NCBI GenBank assembly: GCA_903883645.1
Contig: CAISBR010000111.1
Span: 1-64,000 of the forward strand
DNA from: an uncultured Myxococcales bacterium
Lineage (GTDB): Bacteria > Myxococcota_A > UBA9042
Reading direction: 5' to 3'
DNA length: 64,000 nucleotides
The notes beneath the pieces are model-generated. The model had not been told where the DNA came from. It did not search any database and worked only from the letters and a program-made list of their open reading frames with translations. Each line of letters starts with the position of its first letter. Position 1 is the stretch's first letter. Positions 8,738 through 18,389 of this stretch are shown here, piece by piece. Position numbers and translations under genes: made by a program.

Positions 8738-9852
8738 GCGTCGCCGTGCACCTGCGCCGCCCCAGCACCATCATCGGCGTGCTGTGTACCCTGGCTATCT
8801 GTGCGATCGCCATCGATAATCTAGTCTTTACCGATAGCTTGATGCAGACCACCTACCACCGCACCCAAACCATCTGGGTCGTGCTCGGTCTGGCCGGCGC
8901 GGGCCTAGTGGCCGCCATCGACCCGGTTTACGTGCGCCGCGTGGGCATGTCGGTGTATTTCGCCCTCAATATCTTGCTGCTGCTGGTCTTGGTCATCGGC
9001 CGCGAGATCAACTTTAGCCGCCGCTGGATCGAGCTTGGACCGATGAGCTTGCAACCGAGCGAGTTTATGAAGCTCTCGATTATCTTGGTGGTGGCGGATT
9101 GGTTCGACAAGCGCCGCGCGACCGAGAATTGGCGCCTGCGCGACCTGATTCGCCCGGCGCTGCTAGTGGCCATTCCGGTGGTGCTCATCAACCGCGAGCC
9201 CGACCTGGGCACTTCGCTGGTGGTGGCGGCGATCGGCGGTTCGATGATCCTGTACGAGGGAATTCGCGGTCGTTCTGCGGCTTTAGCTCTGATCGTGGTC
9301 GTGCTCGGCGCCAGCGTCGCGTGGGAGACGGGCGTCATCCGCGACTACCAAAAAGGCCGAGCCGAGGCCTGGTATCAGTCGATTGTTGAAGAGGAAGATC
9401 GCCCGCGTGCCCCCTCGGAGCGCACCCAAGCCGAGCAGGCGCTGTGGGCGGTGGGGTCGGGGCGGCTGTGGGGCAAAAGTGACGCCGACGCGCGCCAGTC
9501 CGTGCTGCGCCATCTGCCCTTTGTGCATACCGATTTTGCCCTGGCACCGCTGTGCACGCGCTTTGGCCTGGCCGGGGCCTCGCTGCTGTTTCTGCTGTAT
9601 GCGGGCGTAGTTGGCTGGGGGCTGGCCATTGCCAACCGCGCGACGGAGCGCTTCGACGCGCTGCTCGCGATCGGCGTCTCGGGTCTCGTCTTCTGGCAGT
9701 TCTTCATCAATGCCGGTATGGTCATTGGGCTTTTGCCGGTTGTGGGCATTACGCTGCCGCTGTTTTCGTACGGCGGCTCCAGCGCGCTCACCGTGCTCGT
9801 GGCCATCGGCTTCCTTCTCAACCTGGCCCGCCGCGCCCAGGGGCGCCGATGA
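8734..9852 (+). CDS. rodA: Peptidoglycan glycosyltransferase RodA (SEDS family)
   Basis: Inner-membrane glycan-strand polymerase of the elongation machinery, partner of PBP2. 372 aa with about ten hydrophobic segments, the SEDS signature NREPDLGTSLVV and the C-terminal LPLFSYGGSSAL motif with VGITLP just before it. The ATG overlaps the mrdA stop (ATGA), as expected for a coupled PBP2-RodA pair. Confidence 0.96.
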   Translation: MSVAVHLRRPSTIIGVLCTLAICAIAIDNLVFTDSLMQTTYHRTQTIWVVLGLAGAGLVAAIDPVYVRRVGMSVYFALNILLLLVLVIGREINFSRRWIELGPMSLQPSEFMKLSIILVVADWFDKRRATENWRLRDLIRPALLVAIPVVLINREPDLGTSLVVAAIGGSMILYEGIRGRSAALALIVVVLGASVAWETGVIRDYQKGRAEAWYQSIVEEEDRPRAPSERTQAEQALWAVGSGRLWGKSDADARQSVLRHLPFVHTDFALAPLCTRFGLAGASLLFLLYAGVVGWGLAIANRATERFDALLAIGVSGLVFWQFFINAGMVIGLLPVVGITLPLFSYGGSSALTVLVAIGFLLNLARRAQGRR

Positions 9853-11747
9853 CGAGTAACCGTAAGCTCTTGCTGCTAATTCTGGCTCTGCTGGCGCTGA
9901 TCGCTGCCGCGTATGGGCCGGCTGCGCTTCAGGCCCAGTACGTGCACGACGACGGTGCGGCGATTACCGGCAATCCGCTCGTGGCCTGGCCGCCTGATCT
10001 GGCAGGGATTTTCTCGGGCCGCTACTTTGGGCCGGCGGAGCGGCTGGGCGATTTTCCGTCGCGCCCGGCAGTGACGCTGGGGTTTTGCCTCGAGACGGCC
10101 CTGGGCCTCACCGCGCCGCTCGCCCGCCATGCAGTGCAACTGCTTCTACTGCTTTCAGTATGCGTATGTGGTTATGTTGTTCTGCGCGACTGGCTGCGCG
10201 CCGCCCAGCTCCGCCACCCCGAGCGCACGGCCGGCCTGGCGGTGGCGCTGTTCGCCGTGCACCCGCTCCACACCGAGGCGGTGATGCAGGTGGCCTATCG
10301 CCCCGAGCTGCAAGCGCTTTTGCTGCTGCTGCTGGGTACTGATCAGCTGCTCAAGCTGCGCCTGGGTGGTCCGCTGCGGCGGCATGGCCCCTGGCTGGCG
10401 CTGTGGGCGGCGCTGGCGCTGCTGTCCAAAGAGAGCTCGATCGCGGTGCTGGCGTGGTGGGGCGCGTGGGCGCTGCTCGATAAACCTAGTCGCCAAAGGC
10501 TGTTGCCGGCCGTGCTGGCGCTGCTGCCCATTGCCGGCGCGTGGGTGGCGTGGCGGCGCTGGAACATCGGCTCGTTGCTGGCCGCCAAGGTGCCGCTGCA
10601 CGACAATCCGCTGGCCCATGTTGAGCCAAGCATTCGCATTCTAAGCGGTCTTGAGCTAACGGCCCGCGCGCTTGGCCGCCTGTTCTGGCCCGCGGACTTG
10701 GCGCCCGACTACACCTTTGCCGTGTGGCCGCCGGCGCAGCACTTGAGCGCACTCGCGGTGCTGGGCCTGCTAGGGCTAATGGCGCTGCTGGTGCTGATCG
10801 GCTTGCCGTATCGCAAGTTGCAGCTCGATCGCGACGCCAACGAGCCGCAGCTGCTGCGCCGCGAAGGTCTGGTGCTGCTGCCGCTGGGGATTGTGCTGGC
10901 CTGGCTGCCGCTGTCGCAGCTGCTGACGCCGGCCACCGTGCAGTTTGCCGACCGGCTGCTGACCACGCCGACCCTGTGGCTGGCGGTGGCGCTGGCGCTG
11001 GCGACAGATCGCTTGACGATCAAGGTGGTTGCCCCCCTGTCGCTGCTGCTGCTGGTGCCGGCGGTGCTGCAGACCCGGGCGGTGGCGGCCGACTGGACCA
11101 CGCCGATCGCCCTGTTTGAGCGCGGTGTACGGCTGCAGCCCGACTCGCTGCGTATGCGGATCAACCTTGCCCATCAACTGGTTTTGGCGGGTCGGCCGGC
11201 CGAGGCTCTGCCCCAAGCCCAGGCCGCCTTGCGCCTCGACCGCGACGACCCGGGCGTGTGGAGCAACGGCCTCGATGCGGCGCTGGGTGCCAAGAATTGT
11301 CTCGCCACAGAAGGGTTTGTGCAGCCCCTCGAGAAGACGACCAAGCGGGCCGTTTCGGCGCGCCTCGCCGCGATCGGCTGGGGGATGCAGTGCCGCCAGT
11401 ATGCCCGTGCTTTCAAGCTAGTGCGCGATATGCCACCCCAAGCTTTTCGCGGCCACACCGCACTCGATGCCTATGTGCTGGCCGTGGCAGGCCAAGTTGG
11501 CGATCGCGACGCGTTTGCCCGCCGCTTTGTCGCCGATCCTGAGCAGAATCCGCAGTGGATCTCGGCAGCTGCCTACGGTGATGTGGTGGCAGGGAAGTCC
11601 GACGAAGCCATCGGCGCGCTCGCCAGAGCTGTCGCACAGCACCCCGCGTGGGCGCCGCTGCGCGAACAAGCCAAGAAAATTCTTAGCGATGTGGCCGATC
11701 CCGAGCTGCGGCAACGGGCCGCCCAGCGCTGGCCCGAGCTAAAGTGA
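9849..11747 (+). CDS. TMTC-like GT-C membrane glycosyltransferase with C-terminal TPR-like region
   Basis: 632 aa. The N-terminal two thirds are multi-span membrane (about nine or ten segments) and carry signatures shared by TMTC/PMT-type GT-C enzymes: an acidic pair in the first extracytoplasmic loop (YVHDDGAAITGNP, D34-D35), the AVHPLHTEAVMQVAYR motif and LLSKESSIAVL. The last about 220 residues are helical and TPR-like (LRMRINLAHQLVLAGRPAEA). Such proteins take sugar from a polyprenyl-phosphate donor and glycosylate secreted proteins or envelope glycans; the acceptor here is unknown. The start was set at 9849, where ATG overlaps the rodA stop (ATGA); the longer in-frame extension upstream lies inside rodA and is not protein-like. 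Coupling to rodA suggests a function tied to wall growth (inference). Confidence 0.8.
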   Translation: MTSNRKLLLLILALLALIAAAYGPAALQAQYVHDDGAAITGNPLVAWPPDLAGIFSGRYFGPAERLGDFPSRPAVTLGFCLETALGLTAPLARHAVQLLLLLSVCVCGYVVLRDWLRAAQLRHPERTAGLAVALFAVHPLHTEAVMQVAYRPELQALLLLLLGTDQLLKLRLGGPLRRHGPWLALWAALALLSKESSIAVLAWWGAWALLDKPSRQRLLPAVLALLPIAGAWVAWRRWNIGSLLAAKVPLHDNPLAHVEPSIRILSGLELTARALGRLFWPADLAPDYTFAVWPPAQHLSALAVLGLLGLMALLVLIGLPYRKLQLDRDANEPQLLRREGLVLLPLGIVLAWLPLSQLLTPATVQFADRLLTTPTLWLAVALALATDRLTIKVVAPLSLLLLVPAVLQTRAVAADWTTPIALFERGVRLQPDSLRMRINLAHQLVLAGRPAEALPQAQAALRLDRDDPGVWSNGLDAALGAKNCLATEGFVQPLEKTTKRAVSARLAAIGWGMQCRQYARAFKLVRDMPPQAFRGHTALDAYVLAVAGQVGDRDAFARRFVADPEQNPQWISAAAYGDVVAGKSDEAIGALARAVAQHPAWAPLREQAKKILSDVADPELRQRAAQRWPELK

Positions 11748-11777
11748 ACGTTCGCTTCAATATAGGGGTATGAATTT

Positions 11778-13124
11778 ATGGAAATTCGCGATCCCATCCA
11801 CGGCCCGATCCCCGTCACGCCGGCGGAGGCCGTCATCATCGACTCGCCGTGGCTGCAGCGGCTGCGCAACATTAAACAGCTCGGATTTTCGGAACTTACC
11901 TTCCCTGGAGCCGGCCACAGTCGCTTCTTGCACTCGCTGGGGGCGATGCACTTGGCGGGCCTGGCCTTCGACGCGGCGCTGCGCGAGGCCGACTGGCTTG
12001 TGGGCGAACAGCGGGCGCGGCTGCGGCAGACCCTGCGGCTGGCGGCGCTGTGTCACGATTTGGGCCATCCGCCGCTGTCGCACTCGTCCGAAGTGTTGCT
12101 GCCGCCCGGGGCCGAGCTTGGGGTGCCCAACCTGCACCAGCCGCTGAGCACCGAGCAGGGCTCGCACGAGCATTATACGCTCCTCTTTCTGCTGGGTTCG
12201 GGCCTGCGCGATGTCATCGACCGGGCCATGGCGCCGCTGGGGGTGCAGGCCTTGCATGTGGCGGCGCTGATTAGCGACGAAGTAGCCTGTGATCCCGAAG
12301 TGTTTCATGTCGCCGGTCGCAATTTCAGGGGGTTGCTGGCGGCGCTGGTGTCGGGCGAGCTCGATGTCGACCGCATGGATTACCTGCTGCGCGACAGCTA
12401 CTTTACCGGTGTTTCGTATGGCAATTTCGATGTGGCCTGGCTGATTGCGCACCTGTGCCACCGCGAAGACGACCGCGGCCACCTGCACCTGGGCCTCGAA
12501 GACCGCGCGCTGTTTTCGTTCGACGACTTCCTTTTGTCGCGCCACCACATGTTCTTGATGGTGTATTTTCACAAGAAATCGGTGTGTTACGACCAGATGC
12601 TGCGCCGGTTCTACGCCGAGGTGGGCGAGGTGGTGCGCGCGCCGGCCGACCCCGATGCCTACCTGCAGTTCGACGACCATGCCCTGTGGCGCATTCTGCG
12701 GCAGTTTGAGGCGCAGTCGCCCTGGGCGGCGGGCATTTTGCAGCACAAGCCGTTGCGTCTGGTGACCGAGTCGTCGCCCGCGGGCATCCCGGAGCCGATC
12801 GCCCCTCTGGTCGAGCGGTTGCAAGCCGCTGGCGTCGACCATCTGTTCGTTACGAGCAAGGGCGCGCTGTCGAAATACCACGCCGCCGATCGCGGTCGCG
12901 CCATCTATGTCCGCAAAAAACCGCCATTTGGCCCGGTGAAGTGGCTCGAACTCGACCGGGCGACGCGGCTTTTCGAGCGGTATGCCGACCATACGCTGCT
13001 GACCCGGCTGTATGTGCACCCAGGGAATCTTGAGCAAGTGGGCGCCTGGCTTGTGCAATTGCGCGCCGAGGCCGCTACCGAAGCCCCGCTGCCGTTCGCC
13101 TCGGGGCCGCTGGGCGACGCTTGA
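11778..13124 (+). CDS. HD-domain phosphohydrolase (dNTPase-like)
   Basis: 448 aa. N-terminal HD superfamily domain in the arrangement of dGTPase-related proteins of COG1078: IRDPIHGPI start, R-x-FLHSLG (H52), LCHDLGHPPLSH (H93-D94, H97) and a later DVDRMDYLLRDSYFTG segment typical of the subgroup. Homologues hydrolyse deoxynucleoside triphosphates or related nucleotides; the substrate cannot be read from sequence. It is 30 nt after the TMTC-like gene and may be the distal gene of that unit, or be transcribed from its own promoter. The C-terminal third is typical of the family. Confidence 0.9.
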   Translation: MEIRDPIHGPIPVTPAEAVIIDSPWLQRLRNIKQLGFSELTFPGAGHSRFLHSLGAMHLAGLAFDAALREADWLVGEQRARLRQTLRLAALCHDLGHPPLSHSSEVLLPPGAELGVPNLHQPLSTEQGSHEHYTLLFLLGSGLRDVIDRAMAPLGVQALHVAALISDEVACDPEVFHVAGRNFRGLLAALVSGELDVDRMDYLLRDSYFTGVSYGNFDVAWLIAHLCHREDDRGHLHLGLEDRALFSFDDFLLSRHHMFLMVYFHKKSVCYDQMLRRFYAEVGEVVRAPADPDAYLQFDDHALWRILRQFEAQSPWAAGILQHKPLRLVTESSPAGIPEPIAPLVERLQAAGVDHLFVTSKGALSKYHAADRGRAIYVRKKPPFGPVKWLELDRATRLFERYADHTLLTRLYVHPGNLEQVGAWLVQLRAEAATEAPLPFASGPLGDA

Positions 13125-13192
13125 CCGGCGAAGCTAGCGATCGCATTGTGCACAAGATCAGTGGGGGCCCGCGGTGGGCTATAGGGGTTGGG

Positions 13193-14656
13193 ATGCAAAC
13201 GCGAACGAGCCGATGGCTGGGGCCGCTGCTAGCTGGCTTAATCGGCCTGTTGGCCCTGCCGGCGCACGCCGACGACAAGCCGAGCGACGACTCGGGCCTG
13301 TACGTGATCGTCGAAGCGACGCAGCGGCCGCTCGATGCGCTGCTGGTGCTGCCGGTTGTGTGCGCCACCACCAAGAAGGACTGCGAGCTCGTCGAGGCCA
13401 CGGTCGCCAACGATGCGCGCCTGTCGGGGTTTGTCCGCTCGCTGCGCGGCACATCGGCGCAGGCGGGGCAGATCACCAAGACCGCATTGCCCAATTTTAC
13501 GGTGCGCACGGGTCCAGCCGTGTCGGCCGGCGCGGCCTACGTGCTTGCGTTGTCGCTCAAGCCCGGCAAGCAGCCAGGCTACCTCGAGTTGTCGGCCGCT
13601 CTGGTGGGTGCGCACGACGGTCGCCTGTATCCGCTGCAAGACTACGCGCTGCAAAATGCCCCACAAACTTCGCTGCGTTCGATGGCTCACCGTGTGCTCA
13701 ACGGTGTGCAGGGCGCGATCACCGGCGTCGAGGGCAGCTTCGACACCGTCATCTACTACAGCGCGCCCGGTCCCGGCTGTCAGCGCTGCATCTGGCAAGT
13801 CGATGCCGACGGCGCCAACCGTCGCATCATCGTCGGCGACCCGGGCATCCACATGTTCCCGGTGCAGTTGCAAGATGGTGGGCTGGCTTACACCTCGTTT
13901 CGCACCGGCATGCCTAGCCTTTTTAAGCTCGACGCCTTTCAGCTGATGGCGACCTCGGACCTGACGCCCACGCTGCCCAAGTCGGTTAAGACCAAGGGGC
14001 CGGTGCCGGTCAAGGCCAACTCCGAAACTCCGACCCCGATTGCCGCCGGTAAAGACCTGCAATTTCGCGGTTGTGCCCAGCATCCGCGCGGCGAGATTGT
14101 GGCGACCATCAACGACGGCGATCAGGCCGACATCTACTTGCTCGATCACACGGGCGAGCCGGTGCGCAACCTGACCAACAACCCCGCCAACGACCTCTCG
14201 CCCTCGATCAGCCCGGACGGCGAGTACATTGCGTTTATCTCGGACCGCACCGGCGAGCCGCAGGTTTATGTGATGAATTTCGATGGTTCGGGGCAGCGTC
14301 GCCTGACTTTTGCTGGCAATTACAACGCCGATCCCGACTGGGGGCCCGACGGCAAGATCGCCTACTCGGGTCAGCGCGGCAATGCGCTCGACGTGCTGAC
14401 CGTGACCCTGCAGGGCAAGATGCAGCGCCTAACGCCCGGGCAAGGGCGCCGTTCGCTCGAGCCGACCTGGTCGCCGTGCGGCAAGCGCTTGATCTACACG
14501 TCGAATGAGGACGGTAGAGGCCAGCGTTTGTGGATCACCAGCGCCGACGGTGCGGTTCGCGAGCCGATCGACGTGCCGTTTGCCCAGTATTATACCCCGT
14601 CGTGGCAGCGGATGGCCGGCAAGTCGGCCAAGCGCTGGGGCGCGCGACAGGATTGA
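13193..14656 (+). CDS. tolB: TolB-like periplasmic beta-propeller protein
   Basis: 487 aa with a clear Sec signal peptide (WLGPLLAGLIGLLALPAHA). An N-terminal alpha/beta domain is followed by WD40-like PD40 blades: LSPSISPDGEYIAFISDRTG, YNADPDWGPDGKIAYSG and LEPTWSPCGKRLIYTS. This is the architecture of TolB, the periplasmic part of the Tol-Pal system that keeps the outer membrane attached during division. An in-frame TTG overlapping the previous stop exists, but ATG 13193 places the signal peptide at the N-terminus and has AGGGGTTGGG before it. No tolA, tolQ, tolR or pal is adjacent, so a TolB-like propeller with another role is possible. Confidence 0.82.
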   Translation: MQTRTSRWLGPLLAGLIGLLALPAHADDKPSDDSGLYVIVEATQRPLDALLVLPVVCATTKKDCELVEATVANDARLSGFVRSLRGTSAQAGQITKTALPNFTVRTGPAVSAGAAYVLALSLKPGKQPGYLELSAALVGAHDGRLYPLQDYALQNAPQTSLRSMAHRVLNGVQGAITGVEGSFDTVIYYSAPGPGCQRCIWQVDADGANRRIIVGDPGIHMFPVQLQDGGLAYTSFRTGMPSLFKLDAFQLMATSDLTPTLPKSVKTKGPVPVKANSETPTPIAAGKDLQFRGCAQHPRGEIVATINDGDQADIYLLDHTGEPVRNLTNNPANDLSPSISPDGEYIAFISDRTGEPQVYVMNFDGSGQRRLTFAGNYNADPDWGPDGKIAYSGQRGNALDVLTVTLQGKMQRLTPGQGRRSLEPTWSPCGKRLIYTSNEDGRGQRLWITSADGAVREPIDVPFAQYYTPSWQRMAGKSAKRWGARQD

Positions 14657-14717
14657 ACCCGTTGATCGCACTAGCGACCTTGCAGTACCCTTGGCACGAC
14701 GGCGGAGCGGTTGGCCT

Positions 14718-17477
14718 ATGAAGACGTGTCCTGCGTGCGGCAAAAGCTACAGCGGCGCGGAGCGTTTCTGCCGCGAAGACGGCACGCCATTGCCGCCCGA
14801 GTCCGTGGTTGCGGAGTCGGACTCGCCCATCGCCGCACCGCTCGACTCGCCTGCGCCTGCTGCGCCCCAGGTTACCCCCACGCCCGCCGACGAACTGCCC
14901 GAAACCGATGACGATCTTAGCCATGTGCCCACCGTAGTCGGGCCTGTGCCGCGTCCGACCGACGACACGACGGCGATGGATGAGCGCACCCCGCCGCCGC
15001 TGCCGCTCACTGTGAGCGCGGCCGCAACTGCGCCCACGGTCAAGAATCCCAATAGTGCTGCGGGCGAAGCTATCCCTGCGCTGTCGATGCCGGCGCGGGC
15101 CCCGTCGGCTAAGTTCCCCGCGCAGAAGCTGCCGCCGCCCAAGAAGCCGGCCGCCGATGTGCCCTCGGATACCCCCACGCTGCTCACCTCGATGACCGAC
15201 GACGACGGCGAGCCGCAGAGTGCATATCTAGGCAAGTTAATTGACGATCGCTATTTGATCCAAGTGCTGATCGGTCGCGGCGGCATGGGCGCGGTGTACC
15301 GCTGCGAACAGGTGCACCTGCGCAAGATCATGGCGATCAAGCTGCTGCACGAGAATTTGATCAGCAAGAAGCAGCTCATTGCCCGCTTTACCCGCGAAGC
15401 TAGAGCGATTTCGCGCCTGTCGAGTCCGCACACCGTGATGGTGTACGACTTTGGCCGCTACGCCGAGCTGTTTTACCTAGTGATGGAGCTGATCGAGGGC
15501 GAGGCGCTCGACACGCTGCTCGACCGCGAGGGGCCGCTGCCGGCCGACCGTGCCGTGCGAATCCTGCTGCAGATGTGCGATTCGCTGGCGGAAGCGCACC
15601 GCCACGGCATCGTGCACCGCGATCTCAAACCCGAAAACGTGATGATGGTCGAGAACGCGGCCCATCCCGACTTTGTGAAGATCCTGGATTTTGGCCTAGC
15701 AAAGGTAGAAGGCGTCGACGACCCGTACACGATCCACAGCCAGCGCGATATCTTTGGCACGCCGTTCTATATGAGCCCCGAGCAAATCCGCGCTGCGGAC
15801 ATCGATGGCCGGGCCGATATCTACTCGGTGGGCGCACTCGCCTTTCGCATGCTCACGGGCAAGAACGTGTTTCAACACAAGAATACCTTCGACATTCTCA
15901 AGGCGCACTTGATGGAGGCCCCGCCCAAGATGCGCGATGTGGCGCCGGGCACGAACATCCCCGAGGTGCTCGAGCAGGTGGTGGCCAAGGCGCTGCAAAA
16001 AGACCCGCAATTGCGCTTTAACGACATGGATCAGATGGCGCAGGCGCTGGTCGCGGCGCTCACATCGCAATTTCGCGAGACTACCGTGCCCGCAACGCCC
16101 GAGCAGCGGCCGTCGGCGGTGCTTCCGGCGCTCGAGACTCTGCCGCAGGGCAAGCCGCAGCCAGCCCCGGCCCAGCTGCGCCCGTCCGACGTGTTTGAGG
16201 CCGAGCGCCTACTCGCCGCCGCGCCGACCCGGCAGAAAGCGCATATCTGGCTGTTCTTTGCGGCCCTGCTGTTGATTGCGGCGGCCATTGGCGTGGCGGC
16301 ATGGCTCAGTCACGCGCCCAATCCGCGCGAGCAAGAGCCCAACGACGATGTGGCGCACGCCAATCCGCTGGGGCCGGGCGACCAGGTGCAAGGGGTGATC
16401 GGCAAGCGGCGCTCGGGGCAAAGTGGCGACCAAGACTGCTTTTTGTTGCCGCAAGCACTGGCCAGCGAAGAGCTGATTCTGAGCGCCGAGGGCGTGCCCA
16501 ACATGGACCTGCAGTTCACGCTGCACCGCGACTCGGATAAGCCGCTATTTGCTTACTCGCACCGTGGCAAAGGGCAGGGCGAGCGGTTGCGGCTGCTCAA
16601 TCCGCGCCTCGAGCCGCGGGTGCTGTGCATCAGCGAAGTGCAGGCGCCGGGCCAAGTTCCGGGCGAGTCCATGTCTGACTTGTACACCTTTGCGGTGCAG
16701 CGCCAGGCCCGCCCGCTCCATGCCGAGACCGAGCCGAACGACGACCCGCCCGGCAACGAGTCGCAGCCCGAGATGGCCTGGTCCGGTATTCTGGATGGGC
16801 CGCAAGATCGCGACACCTTTGCGCTTTCGGGTAGTCCAGAGAATCAGCTGCTGCAGGTCGAGGTCGAATTGCCGCCCGGCCAAGAACAGTCGTGGTTGCG
16901 GCTGGCGCTGCTCGATGGCTCGCGGCGGACGCTGGCGGCGCGGCGGTTGCAGCCGGGCGAGGTCAAGACCACGTTGGCGTTTGTGGGCGAGGCCAGGCAG
17001 CTCCCTGATTCTATAGTGATTTCGCGACACGCACCCAAGGGCGGCGAGCTGCGGCCCGACGAGGTGCCCTATACGCTGCGCTACCGCATCATTGGCGCGG
17101 CGGAGCAGGCCGAGACCGAGCCCAACAACACAGAAGAGTCGGCGCAGCCTATGGTTTTGGGCGCCTGGCACAACGGCGACACGGGCGACTCGGCGGCGAC
17201 CGATTGGCTCCGCGTCGAAGGCGGCGAGTCGGGGATGCAGCAGTTGAGCATCGAGGCGGCGGCGCCGGCAGGGCAGTACACCTTGCTGATTCGCGACTTG
17301 GGTACCAAGGCCGACCTGCGGCAAATCCCCGTGAGCGAGACTGCTGCGCGCACCATACTGGTCAACAATGGCAGCGGCGAAGGCTTCTTGCTGCGCGTCG
17401 TGCCGACCGATCCGCCCGGCAAGAAGAAGGAGCTGATCCGCTGGCGATTGCGAGCCCGGGTCATGCCGAACGGCTAG
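14718..17477 (+). CDS. Ser/Thr protein kinase with N-terminal zinc ribbon, membrane span and EPND repeats
   Basis: 919 aa. Order: a zinc ribbon at residues 1-27 (CPACGKSYSGAERFCREDG), a Pro/Thr-rich linker to about 170, a Hanks-type kinase domain at about 177-445, a second linker, one membrane span (about 508-530) and an extracytoplasmic region of about 390 aa. Kinase motifs are complete: GRGGMGAVY, K208 in AIKLL, HRDLKPEN (D302), DFG (D324) and MSPEQ. The outer region has three repeats that each begin with EPND/EPNN (near 533, 672 and 802), resembling pre-peptidase C-terminal type beta domains. It may sense an envelope signal and phosphorylate cytosolic targets (inference). It follows tolB by 61 nt. 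Confidence 0.92.
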   Translation: MKTCPACGKSYSGAERFCREDGTPLPPESVVAESDSPIAAPLDSPAPAAPQVTPTPADELPETDDDLSHVPTVVGPVPRPTDDTTAMDERTPPPLPLTVSAAATAPTVKNPNSAAGEAIPALSMPARAPSAKFPAQKLPPPKKPAADVPSDTPTLLTSMTDDDGEPQSAYLGKLIDDRYLIQVLIGRGGMGAVYRCEQVHLRKIMAIKLLHENLISKKQLIARFTREARAISRLSSPHTVMVYDFGRYAELFYLVMELIEGEALDTLLDREGPLPADRAVRILLQMCDSLAEAHRHGIVHRDLKPENVMMVENAAHPDFVKILDFGLAKVEGVDDPYTIHSQRDIFGTPFYMSPEQIRAADIDGRADIYSVGALAFRMLTGKNVFQHKNTFDILKAHLMEAPPKMRDVAPGTNIPEVLEQVVAKALQKDPQLRFNDMDQMAQALVAALTSQFRETTVPATPEQRPSAVLPALETLPQGKPQPAPAQLRPSDVFEAERLLAAAPTRQKAHIWLFFAALLLIAAAIGVAAWLSHAPNPREQEPNDDVAHANPLGPGDQVQGVIGKRRSGQSGDQDCFLLPQALASEELILSAEGVPNMDLQFTLHRDSDKPLFAYSHRGKGQGERLRLLNPRLEPRVLCISEVQAPGQVPGESMSDLYTFAVQRQARPLHAETEPNDDPPGNESQPEMAWSGILDGPQDRDTFALSGSPENQLLQVEVELPPGQEQSWLRLALLDGSRRTLAARRLQPGEVKTTLAFVGEARQLPDSIVISRHAPKGGELRPDEVPYTLRYRIIGAAEQAETEPNNTEESAQPMVLGAWHNGDTGDSAATDWLRVEGGESGMQQLSIEAAAPAGQYTLLIRDLGTKADLRQIPVSETAARTILVNNGSGEGFLLRVVPTDPPGKKKELIRWRLRARVMPNG

Positions 17478-17500
17478 TATCTTCTTGACTTTACTGCGAT

Positions 17501-18235
17501 TTACTGGCCAACCGACAGGCGGCGCGCGAACTTATCGTCGTGGCCCGCTTCGCGGATGCGCGCTTGGGCGCTGGCGATGTCGTACGCTACGCGGGCGTGC
17601 TGGATCGACTTGGTCTTGCTGTCGAAAATCACGAAGCACGCTTGCGGGTTGCGATCGCGCGGCTGGCCGACCGAGCCGACGTTGAGCAAATAGCGACTGC
17701 CCTCTTTGTACGCATAGCTACCCGAGGTGTCGCGCACTTTCTTGCCGGTGTACTCGTACGCAGTGGTCAGGTGCGAGTGGCCGATGAAGTTGTGGGTAAA
17801 GAACCCTTCTTTCATGCGGGTCAGCGCCTCGGCCTCTTCGTTGCGCACCACGTAGTAGAAGCCCGAGGGCAGGATTGGCGCGGCGTGGTAAAATGCGGCG
17901 TCGAGATCGGGGCGCTGGTGCGAATACGGCAGCGTGTAGAGCCAGCGAAAGTTTTCTTCCGTCAGTTCCTTGCGCGTCCAGTACAGCACCCGGCGAGCTG
18001 ATTCGTAGTAATAATCCGCATCCATCACGCCCACGGTGGCGGCGTCGTGGTTGCCCATGAGCACGACGCTGCAGTATTCACGCAGTAAGTCGCAGCATTC
18101 GTTCGGATTCGCCCCGTAGCCGACCACGTCGCCCAAGCAGATGATCTCGTCGACGTCTTCGCGCTCGCAGCGTTCTAGCACCTTGGTCAGGGCCTGCACA
18201 TTGGCGTGAACGTCGCTGATGATGGCAATTCGCAC
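17501..18235 (-). CDS. Calcineurin-like metallophosphoesterase
   Basis: 244 aa. All five metal-binding blocks of the family are visible: ISDVHANVQAL, CLGDVVGYG, GNHD, the H of YHAAP and GHSH. It resembles the YfcE/MJ0936-like phosphodiesterase group, cytosolic Mn/Ni enzymes whose substrate is usually unknown. The GTG at 18235 (VRIAIISDVHAN) was chosen because GAGG sits five nt upstream and the family begins at this strand; two in-frame ATG codons further upstream lack a ribosome site. It is divergent from the peroxiredoxin gene and convergent with the kinase. Confidence 0.9.
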   Translation of the reverse strand: MRIAIISDVHANVQALTKVLERCEREDVDEIICLGDVVGYGANPNECCDLLREYCSVVLMGNHDAATVGVMDADYYYESARRVLYWTRKELTEENFRWLYTLPYSHQRPDLDAAFYHAAPILPSGFYYVVRNEEAEALTRMKEGFFTHNFIGHSHLTTAYEYTGKKVRDTSGSYAYKEGSRYLLNVGSVGQPRDRNPQACFVIFDSKTKSIQHARVAYDIASAQARIREAGHDDKFARRLSVGQ

Positions 18236-18389
18236 CTTGACCTCGAACCGCGGCACTGAGCCTGTCTGCACCATAAGGGCTTTCGCGCTTGGGATCAATT
18301 GCCGCTGGTCGCGCCCTTGCGATTTGCCACGAGATCGGCCAGCTTTTGCGCCGCGCCGCGAGTCGCCGCTTTTTCGACCAGGAGTCCGT

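Noticed and set aside
9552-9848. N-terminal extension of the TMTC-like protein
   Set aside because: It lies wholly within rodA in another frame; the ATG overlapping the rodA stop fits the operon pattern and membrane topology.
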